This document shows, in pieces, positions 53,345 through 62,343 of a stretch of 64,000 nt of DNA (position 1 is the first letter of the stretch; every line of letters starts with the position of its first letter). Under the pieces are notes generated by a model. The model saw nothing but the letters and a program-made list of their open reading frames with translations. It ran no database searches and was not told the origin of the DNA. The translations under genes and the position numbers were made by a program. Source of the DNA: Streptomyces caelestis. Lineage in GTDB: Bacteria > Actinomycetota > Actinomycetes > Streptomycetales > Streptomycetaceae. The DNA is taken from contig NZ_JACHNE010000001.1 of NCBI RefSeq assembly GCF_014205255.1, positions 7,254,001 to 7,318,000 of the forward strand, given 5' to 3'.

Positions 53345-55264
53345 ATGGGCGTACGCAAGGATTTGAAGACCGCTGCCAGGCGCCGTGATCTCGCCGACCG
53401 CGTCTCGCTGGAGGTGATACGCGAGAACGGAGCGGTACGGGAGGTGCGCGCCACCCCGCTGGTCGGCGCGGCCACGTCGGGCTCCTGCGCGGACATCCCG
53501 TTCACCAACGCGGCTGAGGCCCCGGACGCGGTCGTCATCCGCCGAAAGGAGGGCGGGAGCTGGCGTCCGGTGACCGCGCGGGCGTTCGCGCGGGAGGTGA
53601 CGGCCGTCGCCAAGGGCCTGATCGCGGCCGGGCTGCAGCCGGGCGGCCGGGTCGCGCTGATGTCCCGTACCCGCTACGAGTGGTGTGTGCTGGACTTCGC
53701 CATCTGGGCGGCCGGTGGCCAGACCGTGCCGGTCTACCCGACCTCCTCGGCCGACCAGATCGCCTGGATCCTGCACGACTCGGGCGCGGCGCACCTGGTG
53801 TGCGAGACGCCGGAGAACGCGGCGACGGTAGCGACCGCGGTGGCCGAACTGCCGGCGCCGCCCCGGGTGTGGCAGCTCGACGACGGCGCACTGGCCGCTC
53901 TCACCTCGCAGGGCAGCCCGGTCGCGGACGAGGAGGTGACGAAGCGTCGCGCGGCCCTCACGCCCGGCACGACCGCGACCCTCGTCTACACCTCGGGCAC
54001 CACCGGCCGCCCGAAGGGCTGCGTACTGACGCACGGCAACCTGCACGCGGAGGCGACCAACACGATCGAGCTCCTGCATCCGGTCTTCCGGGAAGTGACC
54101 GGCCAGCAGGCCTCCACGATCCTCTTCCTCCCCCTGGCGCACATCCTGGGCCGCACGATCCAGATCGCCTGTCTGCACGCCCGGATCGAGATCGGCCACT
54201 GGCCGAGCATCAAACCGAACGAACTGCGCCCGGAGTTCCGCACCTTCAGGCCGACCTTCGTGGTCGGCGTCCCGTACCTCTTCGAGAAGATCCACGACAC
54301 CGCGCGGGCAACGGCGGAGAAGATCGGCAGGGGGGCGTCCTTCGATCGCGCGGACAACATCGGTGTGCGCTTCGGAGAGGCGGCCCTGGCCAAGTTCCTG
54401 GGGACAACCCGGAAGGGCCCGGGCCTCGGCCTGCATGCGGCCCGGGCGCTGTACGACCTGCTGGTCTACCGCCGTGTCCGCAAGGAGTTGGGCGGCAAGC
54501 TCCGCTACGCGATCAGCGGCGGCTCCCCCCTCGACCGCCGCCTGAACCTCTTCTTCTACACGGCGGGGATCGTCATCTACGAGGGCTACGGCCTGACGGA
54601 GACCACCGCCGCGGCCACCATCACCCCACCGCTGCGGCCACGCCCGGGCACGGTGGGTCAGCCGGTGCCCGGGACGTCGGTCCGTATCGCCGACGACGGC
54701 GAGGTCCTGATCAAGGGCGACATCGTCTTCGGCTCGTACTGGAACAACGCCGCGGCCACGGACCGGGCCAAGCGCGACGAGTGGCTCGTCACGGGCGACC
54801 TCGGCAGCCTGGACGATGACGGCTACCTGAGGATCACGGGCCGCAAGAAGGACCTCCTGATCACCACGGGCGGCAAAAACGTCGCCCCCGTGGTCCTGGA
54901 GGACCGCATGCGCAGCCGCCCGCCCATCGGCCAGGTCATGGTCGTCGGCGACCGGCGCCCCTTCATCGCCGCCCTGGTCACCCTGGAGCCGGAGGCCATC
55001 GAGCACTGGCTCGCCGTCCGTAAACGCCCGAAGGACACCCCTCGGGCCCAACTCCGCGAGGACCCGGAGCTGCTGGCGGACGTCCAGAAGGCGGTCGACT
55101 ACGCGAACGAAGCGGTGTCGCGCGCGGAGGGCATACGCAAGTTCGTGATCATAGACGGCGACTTCACGGAGGAGAACGGCCTGCTGACCCCGTCGCTGAA
55201 GGTCAAGCGGCATGTGGTGACAGAGGTTTACGGGGAGGAGATCGAGAAGCTGTACGGGGGGTGA
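53345..55264 (+). CDS. Long-chain fatty acyl-CoA synthetase (AMP-binding)
   Basis: 639 aa from ATG 53345. P-loop-like LVYTSGTTGRPKGC, YGLTETTAAATITPP, DEWLVTGDLGSLDDDGYLRI and GRKKDLLITTGGKNVAP: complete ANL-family motifs. Long-chain type by length and the insertion before the YGLTE motif. Activates a fatty or steroid-side-chain acid for the cluster. 45 bp after the thiolase. Confidence 0.95.
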   Translation: MGVRKDLKTAARRRDLADRVSLEVIRENGAVREVRATPLVGAATSGSCADIPFTNAAEAPDAVVIRRKEGGSWRPVTARAFAREVTAVAKGLIAAGLQPGGRVALMSRTRYEWCVLDFAIWAAGGQTVPVYPTSSADQIAWILHDSGAAHLVCETPENAATVATAVAELPAPPRVWQLDDGALAALTSQGSPVADEEVTKRRAALTPGTTATLVYTSGTTGRPKGCVLTHGNLHAEATNTIELLHPVFREVTGQQASTILFLPLAHILGRTIQIACLHARIEIGHWPSIKPNELRPEFRTFRPTFVVGVPYLFEKIHDTARATAEKIGRGASFDRADNIGVRFGEAALAKFLGTTRKGPGLGLHAARALYDLLVYRRVRKELGGKLRYAISGGSPLDRRLNLFFYTAGIVIYEGYGLTETTAAATITPPLRPRPGTVGQPVPGTSVRIADDGEVLIKGDIVFGSYWNNAAATDRAKRDEWLVTGDLGSLDDDGYLRITGRKKDLLITTGGKNVAPVVLEDRMRSRPPIGQVMVVGDRRPFIAALVTLEPEAIEHWLAVRKRPKDTPRAQLREDPELLADVQKAVDYANEAVSRAEGIRKFVIIDGDFTEENGLLTPSLKVKRHVVTEVYGEEIEKLYGG

Positions 55265-55383
55265 CTCGGAGGGCATCTGCTCTGTGACGATCCGAGTGAA
55301 GGAGCCTCCTGTTCGGCCATGGTGGCCGTCAGCGGCCCGACCCCGTTCGGTCCCGTCGGGAGGGGGCGGAGGCGTTGGTGGCC

Positions 55384-55775
55384 ATCAGCCCTTGATCACG
55401 CGGATGCCGGTGCCGCAGAGCATCAGGAGGTCTTCGGGGTCGGAGGTCGGGAACCTCACCGGGGCAGGTGAGGTGAGTGCGATGGCGGCAACGAAAGCGT
55501 CGAGGGCGTACTCGTGGCCGTGCAGTCCTGCCGCGGCGAGGAGCACTCGCGGGGCGGGCGGTGGCTTCGGTGGGCGGCACGATGTTGACGCGCGAGACGG
55601 CGTGGTCGAAGCGGGCCTGGTCGGTCTTGGGGGCGCAGGCTTCGACGACGGTGACGACGCTGGTAATGACGCGTTTGTCCTCGGCCCCGGCAGCGGTGAG
55701 CCACTCGGTGACTTCGGCTGCGCGTCGCACGAGTTCGGAGAGGCCTTCGCAGTCGAGGACGAGGGTGCCGCTCAC
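55384..55775 (-). pseudogene. VapC-like PIN-domain toxin, frameshifted
   Basis: GTG 55775 overlaps the antitoxin stop (GTGA). LVLDCEGLSELVRRAAEVTE has the first acidic residue; VITSVVTVVEACAPKTDQAR the second region. Near 55565, in a C-rich run, the frame moves to RVLLAAAGLHGHEYALDAFV (third Asp), ending GTGIRVIKG at TGA 55384. One indel inactivates it as an RNase toxin. Confidence 0.65.
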
Positions 55776-56035
55776 GAGGCGTCCGCCGAGCCGGCCAAGT
55801 CCGTCGTGTCGCCGCGCCAGACGGCCCGCTCGGCCGCGAACGATGCCTGATCCACGGGCCCGTGCTCGGCCTCCGCGTCCTCGATGAGTTCACGCAGCCG
55901 GTCGCGTTCCAGTTGGCGCTGGACGAGGGCTTCGACGTAGGCGGGGACAAGCCTCGTTTGCCGTGCGGGCCTTGAGAGCGACGATGGTGCCTTTGTGGAG
56001 GGAGACGGAGACCGGGCGGACGGGGCCGTCGCCGG
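55772..56035 (-). pseudogene. Antitoxin of the PIN toxin, frameshifted
   Basis: The front part VSVSLHKGTIVALKARTANE is in one frame and LVPAYVEALVQRQLERDRLR with ELIEDAEAEHGPVDQASF in another, the shift lying near 55945. Ends AWRG-like ERAVWRGDTTDLAGSADAS at TGA 55772. A small ribbon-helix-helix or helical antitoxin style. Start not determined; the left neighbour at 56040 onward is unrelated plus-strand sequence. Confidence 0.5.
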
Positions 56036-56079
56036 GAGCGGGATCGGGGTGGGCGACTCGTGTCTCAGGCAGCCCGGCG

Positions 56080-56332
56080 GTGCCGCCAAGACGTTCACGG
56101 TGACGGTGCAGAACTTCACCAAGCACACCGTGAAGCATGTCGACGTCGCCTACAGCACCTACGCCGCCGACCAGCCGGTGCTCAAGGAAGTCCGCCCCGG
56201 GCTCTGACGACCTTCCGCAGCCTGGCGATCAGCCTCGCCCACCTCGCCGGACGGACCAACAAAGCCGCCGCCCACGACCACTACCGCAACCATCCCGCCG
56301 ACGCCCTGTGCGAACTCGGTCTCACAGGATGA
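56080..56332 (+). pseudogene. Scraps: secreted-protein tail and ISAs1-type transposase C-terminus
   Basis: From 56080 the frame gives GGAAKTFTVTVQNFTKHTVK and VDVAYSTYAADQPVLKEVRPGL, TGA 56207, a beta-rich C-terminal piece. Overlapping in the next frame, TTFRSLAISLAHLAGRTNKA and HPADALCELGLTG, TGA 56332, match the end of ISAs1-family transposases. Both are fragments with no start. Confidence 0.5.
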
Positions 56333-56504
56333 GCACGCATCACGCCTGTCCATGGGGTGACGGCAACTGGGGTGCGGGCGTAAGGGTGAACGATTTGTGA
56401 GACCGGCGTGAATGAACAAGATTTCTATCCGCAAGGACCGGTAGGTGCAACCCAAGATCTGTATCGTCGAAAATACCTGAAGTTTCAACATCTAAGGGGA
56501 TGCC

Positions 56505-56666
56505 ATGAGTGTTGTTGTCGGTCGGCTCCGCAGGGCCGCCGCGATGGTCGCCGTCGCGTGTGCCGCGCTCGGAACCGTGTTCCTGGTGCAGACCCAGGCC
56601 CACGCGATAGGGACCCCCGGTTCCCATTCTTCGTCCTACTGCGTAAGCCACCCCACCAAATGCTGA
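56505..56666 (+). CDS. 53-residue secreted peptide with two cysteines
   Basis: ATG 56505 preceded by AAGGGG. Signal peptide MSVVVGRLRRAAAMVAVACA... (Arg-rich n-region, hydrophobic core) with an AHA cleavage site at residues 32-34. Predicted mature peptide of 19 residues, IGTPGSHSSSYCVSHPTKC, with cysteines 7 apart that could form a disulfide. No neighbour is a processing enzyme. The AT-richer 56400-56500 could be its promoter. Too short for family calls; could be a signal, bacteriocin-like peptide, or remnant. Confidence 0.5.
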   Translation: MSVVVGRLRRAAAMVAVACAALGTVFLVQTQAHAIGTPGSHSSSYCVSHPTKC

Positions 56667-56699
56667 AAGTGCTGTTGATCTGGTGAGGGGCTGTCCGGC

Positions 56700-57362
56700 C
56701 GTGGGCCGGGCGGCCCCTCGGCCCATGAGTTGACCAGTCGGCTCGCCTTCGCCGTGTGCGAGAGGAAATCCGTCCAGGTCCGCCACGCCCTCACCCGCCT
56801 CCTGCACTGAGCCCAAACGTGCGGCGTCAAGGCGATCGCGGTGGAGGACCTGGACTTCACCTCCGAGAAGAACCGGGAGAAACACGGCCGCAGGAAACGC
56901 TTCCGCCAGTTGATCTCCGGCATGCCCACCGGGAAGCTCCGTGCCCGGCTGGCCTCGATGGCTGATCAGACGGGGATCTCGGTCATCGCCGTCGACCCGG
57001 CCTACACCAGCCGCTGGGGCGCCCAGCACTGGCAGAAACCCCTCACCACGACCACCCGTAAGACCACTCGCCATGACGTTGCTGCCGTGGCGATCGAAAG
57101 GCGCGCCCAGGGACACCCGATCCGGCGACGGACGGCACCGCCCCCACAGCACCGGAGTGATGCGGTGGGGTATCGGTCCGTCCAGGCCGGCTTGGGTGTC
57201 CTTGGGCGTGAGGAAACCCGTCCCCGCATTCCCGGACCACGGACACGATCCGTGCCGCCCGGACGCGGAGTGAACGCGGGCAACCAGAACGCCCAACACC
57301 GTCCGGGGCGTTCGGCCGAGCACGAGACCTGGCAACAGGACTCACTCCCGCTCAGTCTCTAG
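56700..57362 (+). pseudogene. TnpB-like (IS200/IS605) transposon protein, C-terminal remnant
   Basis: VRHALTRLLH, TGA at 56808 where Trp is usual, then VKAIAVEDLDFTSEKNREKH (RuvC-II Glu), RKRFRQLISGMPTGKLRARL, VIAVDPAYTSRWGAQHWQKP and RKTTRHDVAAVAIERRAQGH (RuvC-III Asp), ending LPLSL at TAG 57362. The usual CPxC zinc pair is not seen. The N-terminal half is absent. Convergent with and overlapping the idonate dehydrogenase end by 11 bp. Confidence 0.7.
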
Positions 57363-58386
57363 GAACGGTCAGGTCCAGCAGAACCTTGGAGGCGACGGCC
57401 CTGTCGTGGGCGATGTCGAAGGCGGCGCGGGCCTCGGCGAGCGGGAAGGTGTGCGTCACGATGGCGTCGACGGGCAGGCCCTGGGCCAGCAGGCCGATCG
57501 CCTCGTCGAACTCGGAGTCGAAGCGGAAGGCGCCCCGAAGCTCCAGTTCGCGGGTGACGGCGATGTTGCCCAGCAGGGGCACCTCGCCGGGAGGAAGCAG
57601 ACCGAGGAGTACGACGGTGCCTCCGCGGCGTACTCGTTCGACGCAGTTTCGTAGCCCCGCGGGCGCTCCGGATGCCTCGACGGCGATGTCGAAGGGGCCC
57701 GTCGACGCGCCGGCCTCGGGATCGTCCGCCCGTAGCGTGGCGGTGGCTCCGGACGCGGCGGCGATGCGCAGGGGAGTGTCGAGGAGGTCGCTCACGACGA
57801 TCTCCGCGGCGCCCCTGTGCTGCAGAACGGCGGTGACCAGGCAGCCGATCGGCCCCGCCCCGGTGACCAGGACTCGCTTGCCCGTCACCTCACCGGCCCG
57901 GTGCACGGCGTGCAGGGCCACGGAGAGAGGTTCGGCCAGGACGGCACGGCGCAGGTCGAGCTCCGGTGGCAACGGGCGGATCTGTGCCGCGGGCGCGGTG
58001 AGGAGTTGCGCGAAACCGCCTTGGACGTGGGGCGTGCGGGCGGCGCTGCCGAGGTAGCGGGTGTCGGCACAGATGTTGCGGCGGCCGGCCGCGCAGTGGG
58101 GGCAGTGGTCGCACGGTGTGGCGGGGTGGACTGCCACCGGGGTTCCGATGGCCGGTCCCTCGGTGTCGGCTCCCAGGGCGGTGACGTGGCCGACGACCTC
58201 GTGTCCGAGCACCATCGGTTCCCGGACGGTGAAGTCGCCGACCCGGCCGTGGCGGTAGTAGTGCAGGTCCGATCCGCAGATTCCGCCGAGGGTGACGGCG
58301 ACGGTGACCTGGCCGGGCCCGGGCCGGGTGGGGGAGCGGTACTCGACCCGGAGGTCTCCTGCCGTGTGGACGACGCAGGCTTGCAT
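57352..58386 (-). CDS. Zinc alcohol dehydrogenase, L-idonate 5-dehydrogenase-like
   Basis: 344 aa from ATG 58386. Catalytic zinc ligands C37 and H62-E63 (GGICGSDLHYY; GHEVVGH), structural zinc cysteines 92, 95, 98 and 106, and Rossmann VLVTGAGPIGCLV. The pattern HYYRHGRVGDF is typical of IdnD. Oxidises L-idonate to 5-ketogluconate with NAD(P). Downstream partner in the operon is a gluconate 5-dehydrogenase-like SDR. Confidence 0.85.
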   Translation of the reverse strand: MQACVVHTAGDLRVEYRSPTRPGPGQVTVAVTLGGICGSDLHYYRHGRVGDFTVREPMVLGHEVVGHVTALGADTEGPAIGTPVAVHPATPCDHCPHCAAGRRNICADTRYLGSAARTPHVQGGFAQLLTAPAAQIRPLPPELDLRRAVLAEPLSVALHAVHRAGEVTGKRVLVTGAGPIGCLVTAVLQHRGAAEIVVSDLLDTPLRIAAASGATATLRADDPEAGASTGPFDIAVEASGAPAGLRNCVERVRRGGTVVLLGLLPPGEVPLLGNIAVTRELELRGAFRFDSEFDEAIGLLAQGLPVDAIVTHTFPLAEARAAFDIAHDRAVASKVLLDLTVPRD

Positions 58387-58414
58387 GGTGAAGTTCCTTC
58401 CGTTGCCGTCTCCG

Positions 58415-59185
58415 TCACAGGACGGAGAGCATGCCGCCGTCGACGTAGAGCACCTGCCCGTTGACGAAGTCCGACGCGGGGGAGGCCAGGAAGAGCAGGG
58501 CGCCTACGAGGTCGTCGACGGCGCCCCAGCGACCGGCGGGCGTGCGTTTGCGGACCCAGGCGCTGAATTCCTCGTCGGCCACCAGGGCCGAGGTGAGTTC
58601 GGTGTCGAAGTAGCCGGGTCCGATGCCGTTGACCTGGATGCCCAGTGGGCCCAGGTCGGCGCACATGCCCTTGGTGAGCATCTTCAGGCCGCCCTTGGTG
58701 GCGGAGTAGGCGGCGATACCGGGCCGGACCGCCTCGCTCTGCAGTGAGCAGATGTTGACGATCTTGCCGCGCTGTCGGGGTGCCATGCGCCGTGCGACCT
58801 CGCGACCGACGAGGAAGGCACTGGTGAGGTTGGTGTCGAGGAGGCGTTGCCAGTCGGCGTCGGTGAACTCCAGGAGCGGGCTGCGGTGTTGGACTCCCGT
58901 GTTGTTCACCAGGATGCCGATCGGTCCGGTCTCCTCCTCGATACGGGCGATGCCGGCGGTGACGGCCGCCGAGTCCGTCACGTCGAAGGCGGCTGTCCGT
59001 ACCCGGTCTCCGAAGGAGGCCGCGAGTTCCTTGCGGGTCTCTTCCAATGCCGTGGTGTCGCGTCCGTTGAGGACGACCGTGCAGCCGGCTTCCAGCAGGC
59101 CCCTGGCGAGTGCTTTGCCGATGCCTCGGCTGGAGCCGGTGACGAGGGCCGTATCTCCGGTGATGTCGAACAGCGGGTGGCTCAT
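58415..59185 (-). CDS. Gluconate 5-dehydrogenase-like SDR (IdnO type)
   Basis: 256 aa. TGSSRGIGKALARGLLEAGC, NNTGVQHRSPLLEFTDADW, AYSATKGGLKMLTKGMCADL (Tyr and Lys), GQVLYVDGGML. The VQHR and KMLTKGM segments match gluconate 5-dehydrogenases. Reduces 5-ketogluconate to gluconate. ATG overlaps the next upstream gene's stop, coupled. Confidence 0.85.
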   Translation of the reverse strand: MSHPLFDITGDTALVTGSSRGIGKALARGLLEAGCTVVLNGRDTTALEETRKELAASFGDRVRTAAFDVTDSAAVTAGIARIEEETGPIGILVNNTGVQHRSPLLEFTDADWQRLLDTNLTSAFLVGREVARRMAPRQRGKIVNICSLQSEAVRPGIAAYSATKGGLKMLTKGMCADLGPLGIQVNGIGPGYFDTELTSALVADEEFSAWVRKRTPAGRWGAVDDLVGALLFLASPASDFVNGQVLYVDGGMLSVL

Positions 59186-60189
59186 GCGCGTGCCCCTGCG
59201 GTGCCTGCCGGGGTGCCCGGCACGGCCGGGCTGCCGGGGAGGGGGGTGCGGGCGGGGCGTTCGGCGAGGACGTCGAGGATGTTGTCGACCGCCAGGTCGA
59301 CCATGGCGGCCCGAGTGGCCTCGGTGGCCGACCCGATGTGGGGCAGCGTGACCACGTGCGGCTCGGCCACCAGCGGCGACAGTTCCGTTCCCATCGGTTC
59401 GCGTTCGAAGACGTCGAGACCGGCGGAGTGCAACCGTCCTTCCCGGACGGCATGGAGCAGGGCCTCCTCGTCGACGACCCCGCCACGGGAGGTGCTGACG
59501 AGTGTGGCCGTGGGCTTCATCGCGGCCAGTTCGCGGGCCGAGATCAGGTGCCGTGTCTCCTCGGTGAGCGGCACGTGCAGCGACACGATGTCGGACTCGG
59601 CCAGCAGCGTGGCCAGACCCACCGACACCGACAGGTCGTCGTCGGGCGCGTAGGGATCGTGGTGGAGCACGCGCATGCCGAACCCGTGGGCCCGGCGGGC
59701 CACCGCGTGGCCGATCTGGCCGTAGCCGATCAGGCCCAGGGTGGCTCCGTGGATGTCCAGGCCGAGGTAGTCGTGCATCCGGAACAGCTCCCAGGAGCCT
59801 GCCGCCAGGTTCGCTTCGGCGTCGCCGATCCGACGGCGGGCGGCCAGGATCAAGGTGAAGGTGAGGTCGGCGGTGGTCTCCGCGAGCACGCGAGGGGTGT
59901 GGGTGACGACGATGCCTCGCTCGGCGGCGGCGGCCCGGTCGACGTTGTCGAATCCCATGCTCGCCAGCGATATGACGCGCAGCGAGGGTCCCGCCGCGTC
60001 CATCAGCGCACCGTCCACCGGATCGTTGCCCAGCGCCAGAACGCCACTCACCCCGGAGGCGAGCGCGGCGAGGTCGGCGGGTCCGGGCTTCGCGGTCCCC
60101 GGCCAGGCCACCACGTCCGCCGCCCCGGAAAGGCGGTCCAGGCCGCGGCCGGGCAGATTTTCACGGGTGGTGAGGACACGCTTTTTCAT
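59182..60189 (-). CDS. D-2-hydroxyacid dehydrogenase (2-ketogluconate reductase-like)
   Basis: 335 aa from ATG 60189. GLIGYGQIGHAVARRAHGFG cofactor motif; STSRGGVVDEEALLHAVREG with catalytic Arg; LDVFEREP Glu; LPHIGSATEATR with catalytic His: complete. Member of the GhrB/TkrA group that reduces 2-keto-aldonates with NAD(P)H. Head of the three-gene sugar-acid operon; ATGA overlap with IdnO-like gene. Confidence 0.85.
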   Translation of the reverse strand: MKKRVLTTRENLPGRGLDRLSGAADVVAWPGTAKPGPADLAALASGVSGVLALGNDPVDGALMDAAGPSLRVISLASMGFDNVDRAAAAERGIVVTHTPRVLAETTADLTFTLILAARRRIGDAEANLAAGSWELFRMHDYLGLDIHGATLGLIGYGQIGHAVARRAHGFGMRVLHHDPYAPDDDLSVSVGLATLLAESDIVSLHVPLTEETRHLISARELAAMKPTATLVSTSRGGVVDEEALLHAVREGRLHSAGLDVFEREPMGTELSPLVAEPHVVTLPHIGSATEATRAAMVDLAVDNILDVLAERPARTPLPGSPAVPGTPAGTAGARA

Positions 60190-60306
60190 CTATGTCTCCA
60201 GTGACGAGCCGTGAATTATCGACCGGCGGCCGGTTCGAAAGAAAGCCGGTCCCGGAAAAAGCTAGCCGGGGTGGTCACCGGAAACAAATAACGGATTTGT
60301 GTGACG

Positions 60307-61236
60307 CTATCGGCGATCCTTATCCCCGCCAGGGGACCCGTCAAAGGTGGTGATCATTTCGAGGAACAGATCATGCACGGCCAAGGCGGGTTCCGAGAGG
60401 GGCTGATTGTCCGACGTGACCAGTGACAGCTTGACCTGGATGACGGGGTTCACGATGCGGCGCACGGACACGGAGCGGACGTCGAGGATGGCGCGCGCCG
60501 CCGACCAGGGCAGGACCGTGGCGCCGAGTCCCGCGTCCACCGCGTTGACGAGCGTCAGCGCGGATTCGACCTCGCCCACGACGTTCAGCCGGAGCGACGC
60601 CTGCTGGAAGGCGGCGTCCACGACCTGTCGGATCGTGTGGATGCGGCTGGGCAGCAGCAGGGGCACGCTCGTGAGTTCCTCCAGGTTCACCTCGCCCTGT
60701 CCGGGCGGGGCCGTTTCGCCGAGCGCGCCGATCAGGAACAGGTCCTCCGTGCGTACGGGCTCGAACTGCACACCCCGCAGCGGGCCGGCCCCGTAGATGA
60801 ACGCCATGTCCATCCGGCCCGTCATGATCGCTTCGCTGATGACGCCGCCGAAGTTCTCGTTGATGTGCAACAGGATGTCCGGGTAGAGCTCGCGCACGCT
60901 CTTGAGCAGCGGCAGGGCGAGCGCCGCGCCCAGGCTGTACGGCGCGAGGCCCACGGACACGCTGCCGGCGGGAGCCCGGCCGGAGACCTCGACGGCGGCG
61001 TGTGCGAGGTCCACCTGCCTCAGGATCAGCTGAGCGTGGCGGTACAGCGCCCGGCCCGCCTCGGTCGGGGCGACCCCGCGTTTGCTGCGGATCAGCAGTT
61101 GCTGCCCGAACTGCGTCTCCAACGCGGACAGCTGCTGGCTGAGCGCGGGCTGGGCGATGTGCAGGATGTCGGCCGCGCGCGTGATGCTCCCCGCATCGAC
61201 GATCTTGATGAACGAGTAGAGACGCCTGGTGTCCAT
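60307..61236 (-). CDS. LysR regulator (Nac-like)
   Basis: 309 aa from ATG 61236. HTH: MDTRRLYSFIKIVDAGSITRAADILHIAQPALSQQLSALE, a typical Nac/Cbl-like start. Effector domain 90-295. It lies between the sugar-acid operon (117 bp downstream) and the divergent pxp genes, so either or both could be its targets; divergent orientation favours pxpABC. Confidence 0.85.
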   Translation of the reverse strand: MDTRRLYSFIKIVDAGSITRAADILHIAQPALSQQLSALETQFGQQLLIRSKRGVAPTEAGRALYRHAQLILRQVDLAHAAVEVSGRAPAGSVSVGLAPYSLGAALALPLLKSVRELYPDILLHINENFGGVISEAIMTGRMDMAFIYGAGPLRGVQFEPVRTEDLFLIGALGETAPPGQGEVNLEELTSVPLLLPSRIHTIRQVVDAAFQQASLRLNVVGEVESALTLVNAVDAGLGATVLPWSAARAILDVRSVSVRRIVNPVIQVKLSLVTSDNQPLSEPALAVHDLFLEMITTFDGSPGGDKDRR

Positions 61237-61559
61237 GCGGGGCCTTCCACGGGGAGCGGAGCCTCATCGTAGGGAGGGGGTGCCCCGAAGCACAGTCCCG
61301 GAGAGCCTCGGCTGTGGGCCAGGTCATAGCCGTTCGCGATAACGCCAGACCGAACGCATATTGGCGGTCATGCGAGCACGGTATTAAGTTGAGCGGAACA
61401 TCCAGCCCGGAACCGTCCCGCGAAGTCGGAGTAAATCGGTTCCCAGGAATTCTTTCTGCTCGTGACAATCGCCTTTGTGTCCGAGAGTGCGGATCTTTTT
61501 CGGGATATCACGAAGACGTGCTGGACTCTCCTTCCTCATCGTATTTCCCGGAGGACGTC
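61237..61559. promoter_or_regulatory. Divergent lysR-pxpA promoter region
   Basis: 323 bp without a gene. An AT-richer stretch (GCATATTGG, GGTATTAAGTTG at about 61350-61395) could hold promoters and LysR T-N11-A boxes; none is certain. GGAGG sits just before pxpA at 61549-61555. Confidence 0.4.
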
Positions 61560-62342
61560 ATGACCCCCATGGTTGACCTCGTCGCCGATCTCGGCGAGGG
61601 ATTCGGCGCCTACACGATGGGCGACGACGAATCTCTCCTGGAGATGCTGACGTCCGCCAATGTCGCCTGCGGGTTCCACGCCGGTGATCCGCGCATCATG
61701 GACACCACCGTCCGGACCTGCGTGGAGAACCGGGTGGCCGTGGGAGCACACCCGAGCTTTCCCGACCTGGTCGGCTTCGGCCGCCGCGCGATGGACCTCA
61801 CGCCCGAGGAGGTCCGTACGGACGTGCTGTACCAGATCGGCGCCCTCCAGGCGTTCGCCGTCGCGCACGGCACCCGGGTGCGGCACGTCGCCCCGCACGG
61901 ACGACTGGGCAACCTGGTCGCCGTGCGTGCCGACTACGCCCGTGCCGTCGTGGACGCCGTCGCCGCCCTGGACGAGTCGCTGATCATCCTGGCGCAGGAC
62001 GGTGAGCTCGCCGACGCCGCCCGGGCCCGCGGACTGCGGGTGGGCATCGTCGGTATCGCCGACCGCGCGTACCGCGACGACGGGACCCTCGTCCCCCGCT
62101 CCGAGCCCGGAGCGGTGATCCACGACGCGGATGAGGTGGCCCGGCGGACGCTGCGCATGGTCACCGAGGGGGTCATCCGCAGCGTTGACGGCAAGGACCT
62201 CCCGGTCGCCTGCGACACCGTCCTGCTGCACGGAGACAGCCCCGGAGCGATCGCGCTGGCCGGCCGCATCCGCGAGGAACTCCTCGCCGCCGGTGTCGAG
62301 ATCACCTCTCTCGACAAGGTGCTGAGCGGGACGGGCGCCTGA
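61560..62342 (+). CDS. pxpA: 5-oxoprolinase subunit PxpA (LamB/YcsF family)
   Basis: 260 aa from ATG 61560 (CCGGAGG upstream); ATG 61569 also possible. MVDLVADLGEGFGAYTMGDD and LLEMLTSANVACGFHAGDPR are the family signature; later AVGAHPSFPDLVGFGRRAM, VRHVAPHGRLGNLVAVRADY, VLLHGDSPGAIALA. With PxpB and PxpC it hydrolyses 5-oxo-L-proline to glutamate using ATP. The start of pxpB is 1 bp after its stop. Confidence 0.9.
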   Translation: MTPMVDLVADLGEGFGAYTMGDDESLLEMLTSANVACGFHAGDPRIMDTTVRTCVENRVAVGAHPSFPDLVGFGRRAMDLTPEEVRTDVLYQIGALQAFAVAHGTRVRHVAPHGRLGNLVAVRADYARAVVDAVAALDESLIILAQDGELADAARARGLRVGIVGIADRAYRDDGTLVPRSEPGAVIHDADEVARRTLRMVTEGVIRSVDGKDLPVACDTVLLHGDSPGAIALAGRIREELLAAGVEITSLDKVLSGTGA

Positions 62343-62343
62343 C

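Noticed and set aside
51977..55276. 1099-codon minus-strand frame opposite thiolase and acyl-CoA ligase
   Set aside because: Both plus-strand genes show complete catalytic motifs; the long antisense frame is a GC-bias shadow.
5321..56810. Genome-wide recoding of TGA as Trp
   Set aside because: Many intact genes in the window end at TGA (for example the acyl-CoA ligase and the ATGA-coupled pairs), so the code is standard.
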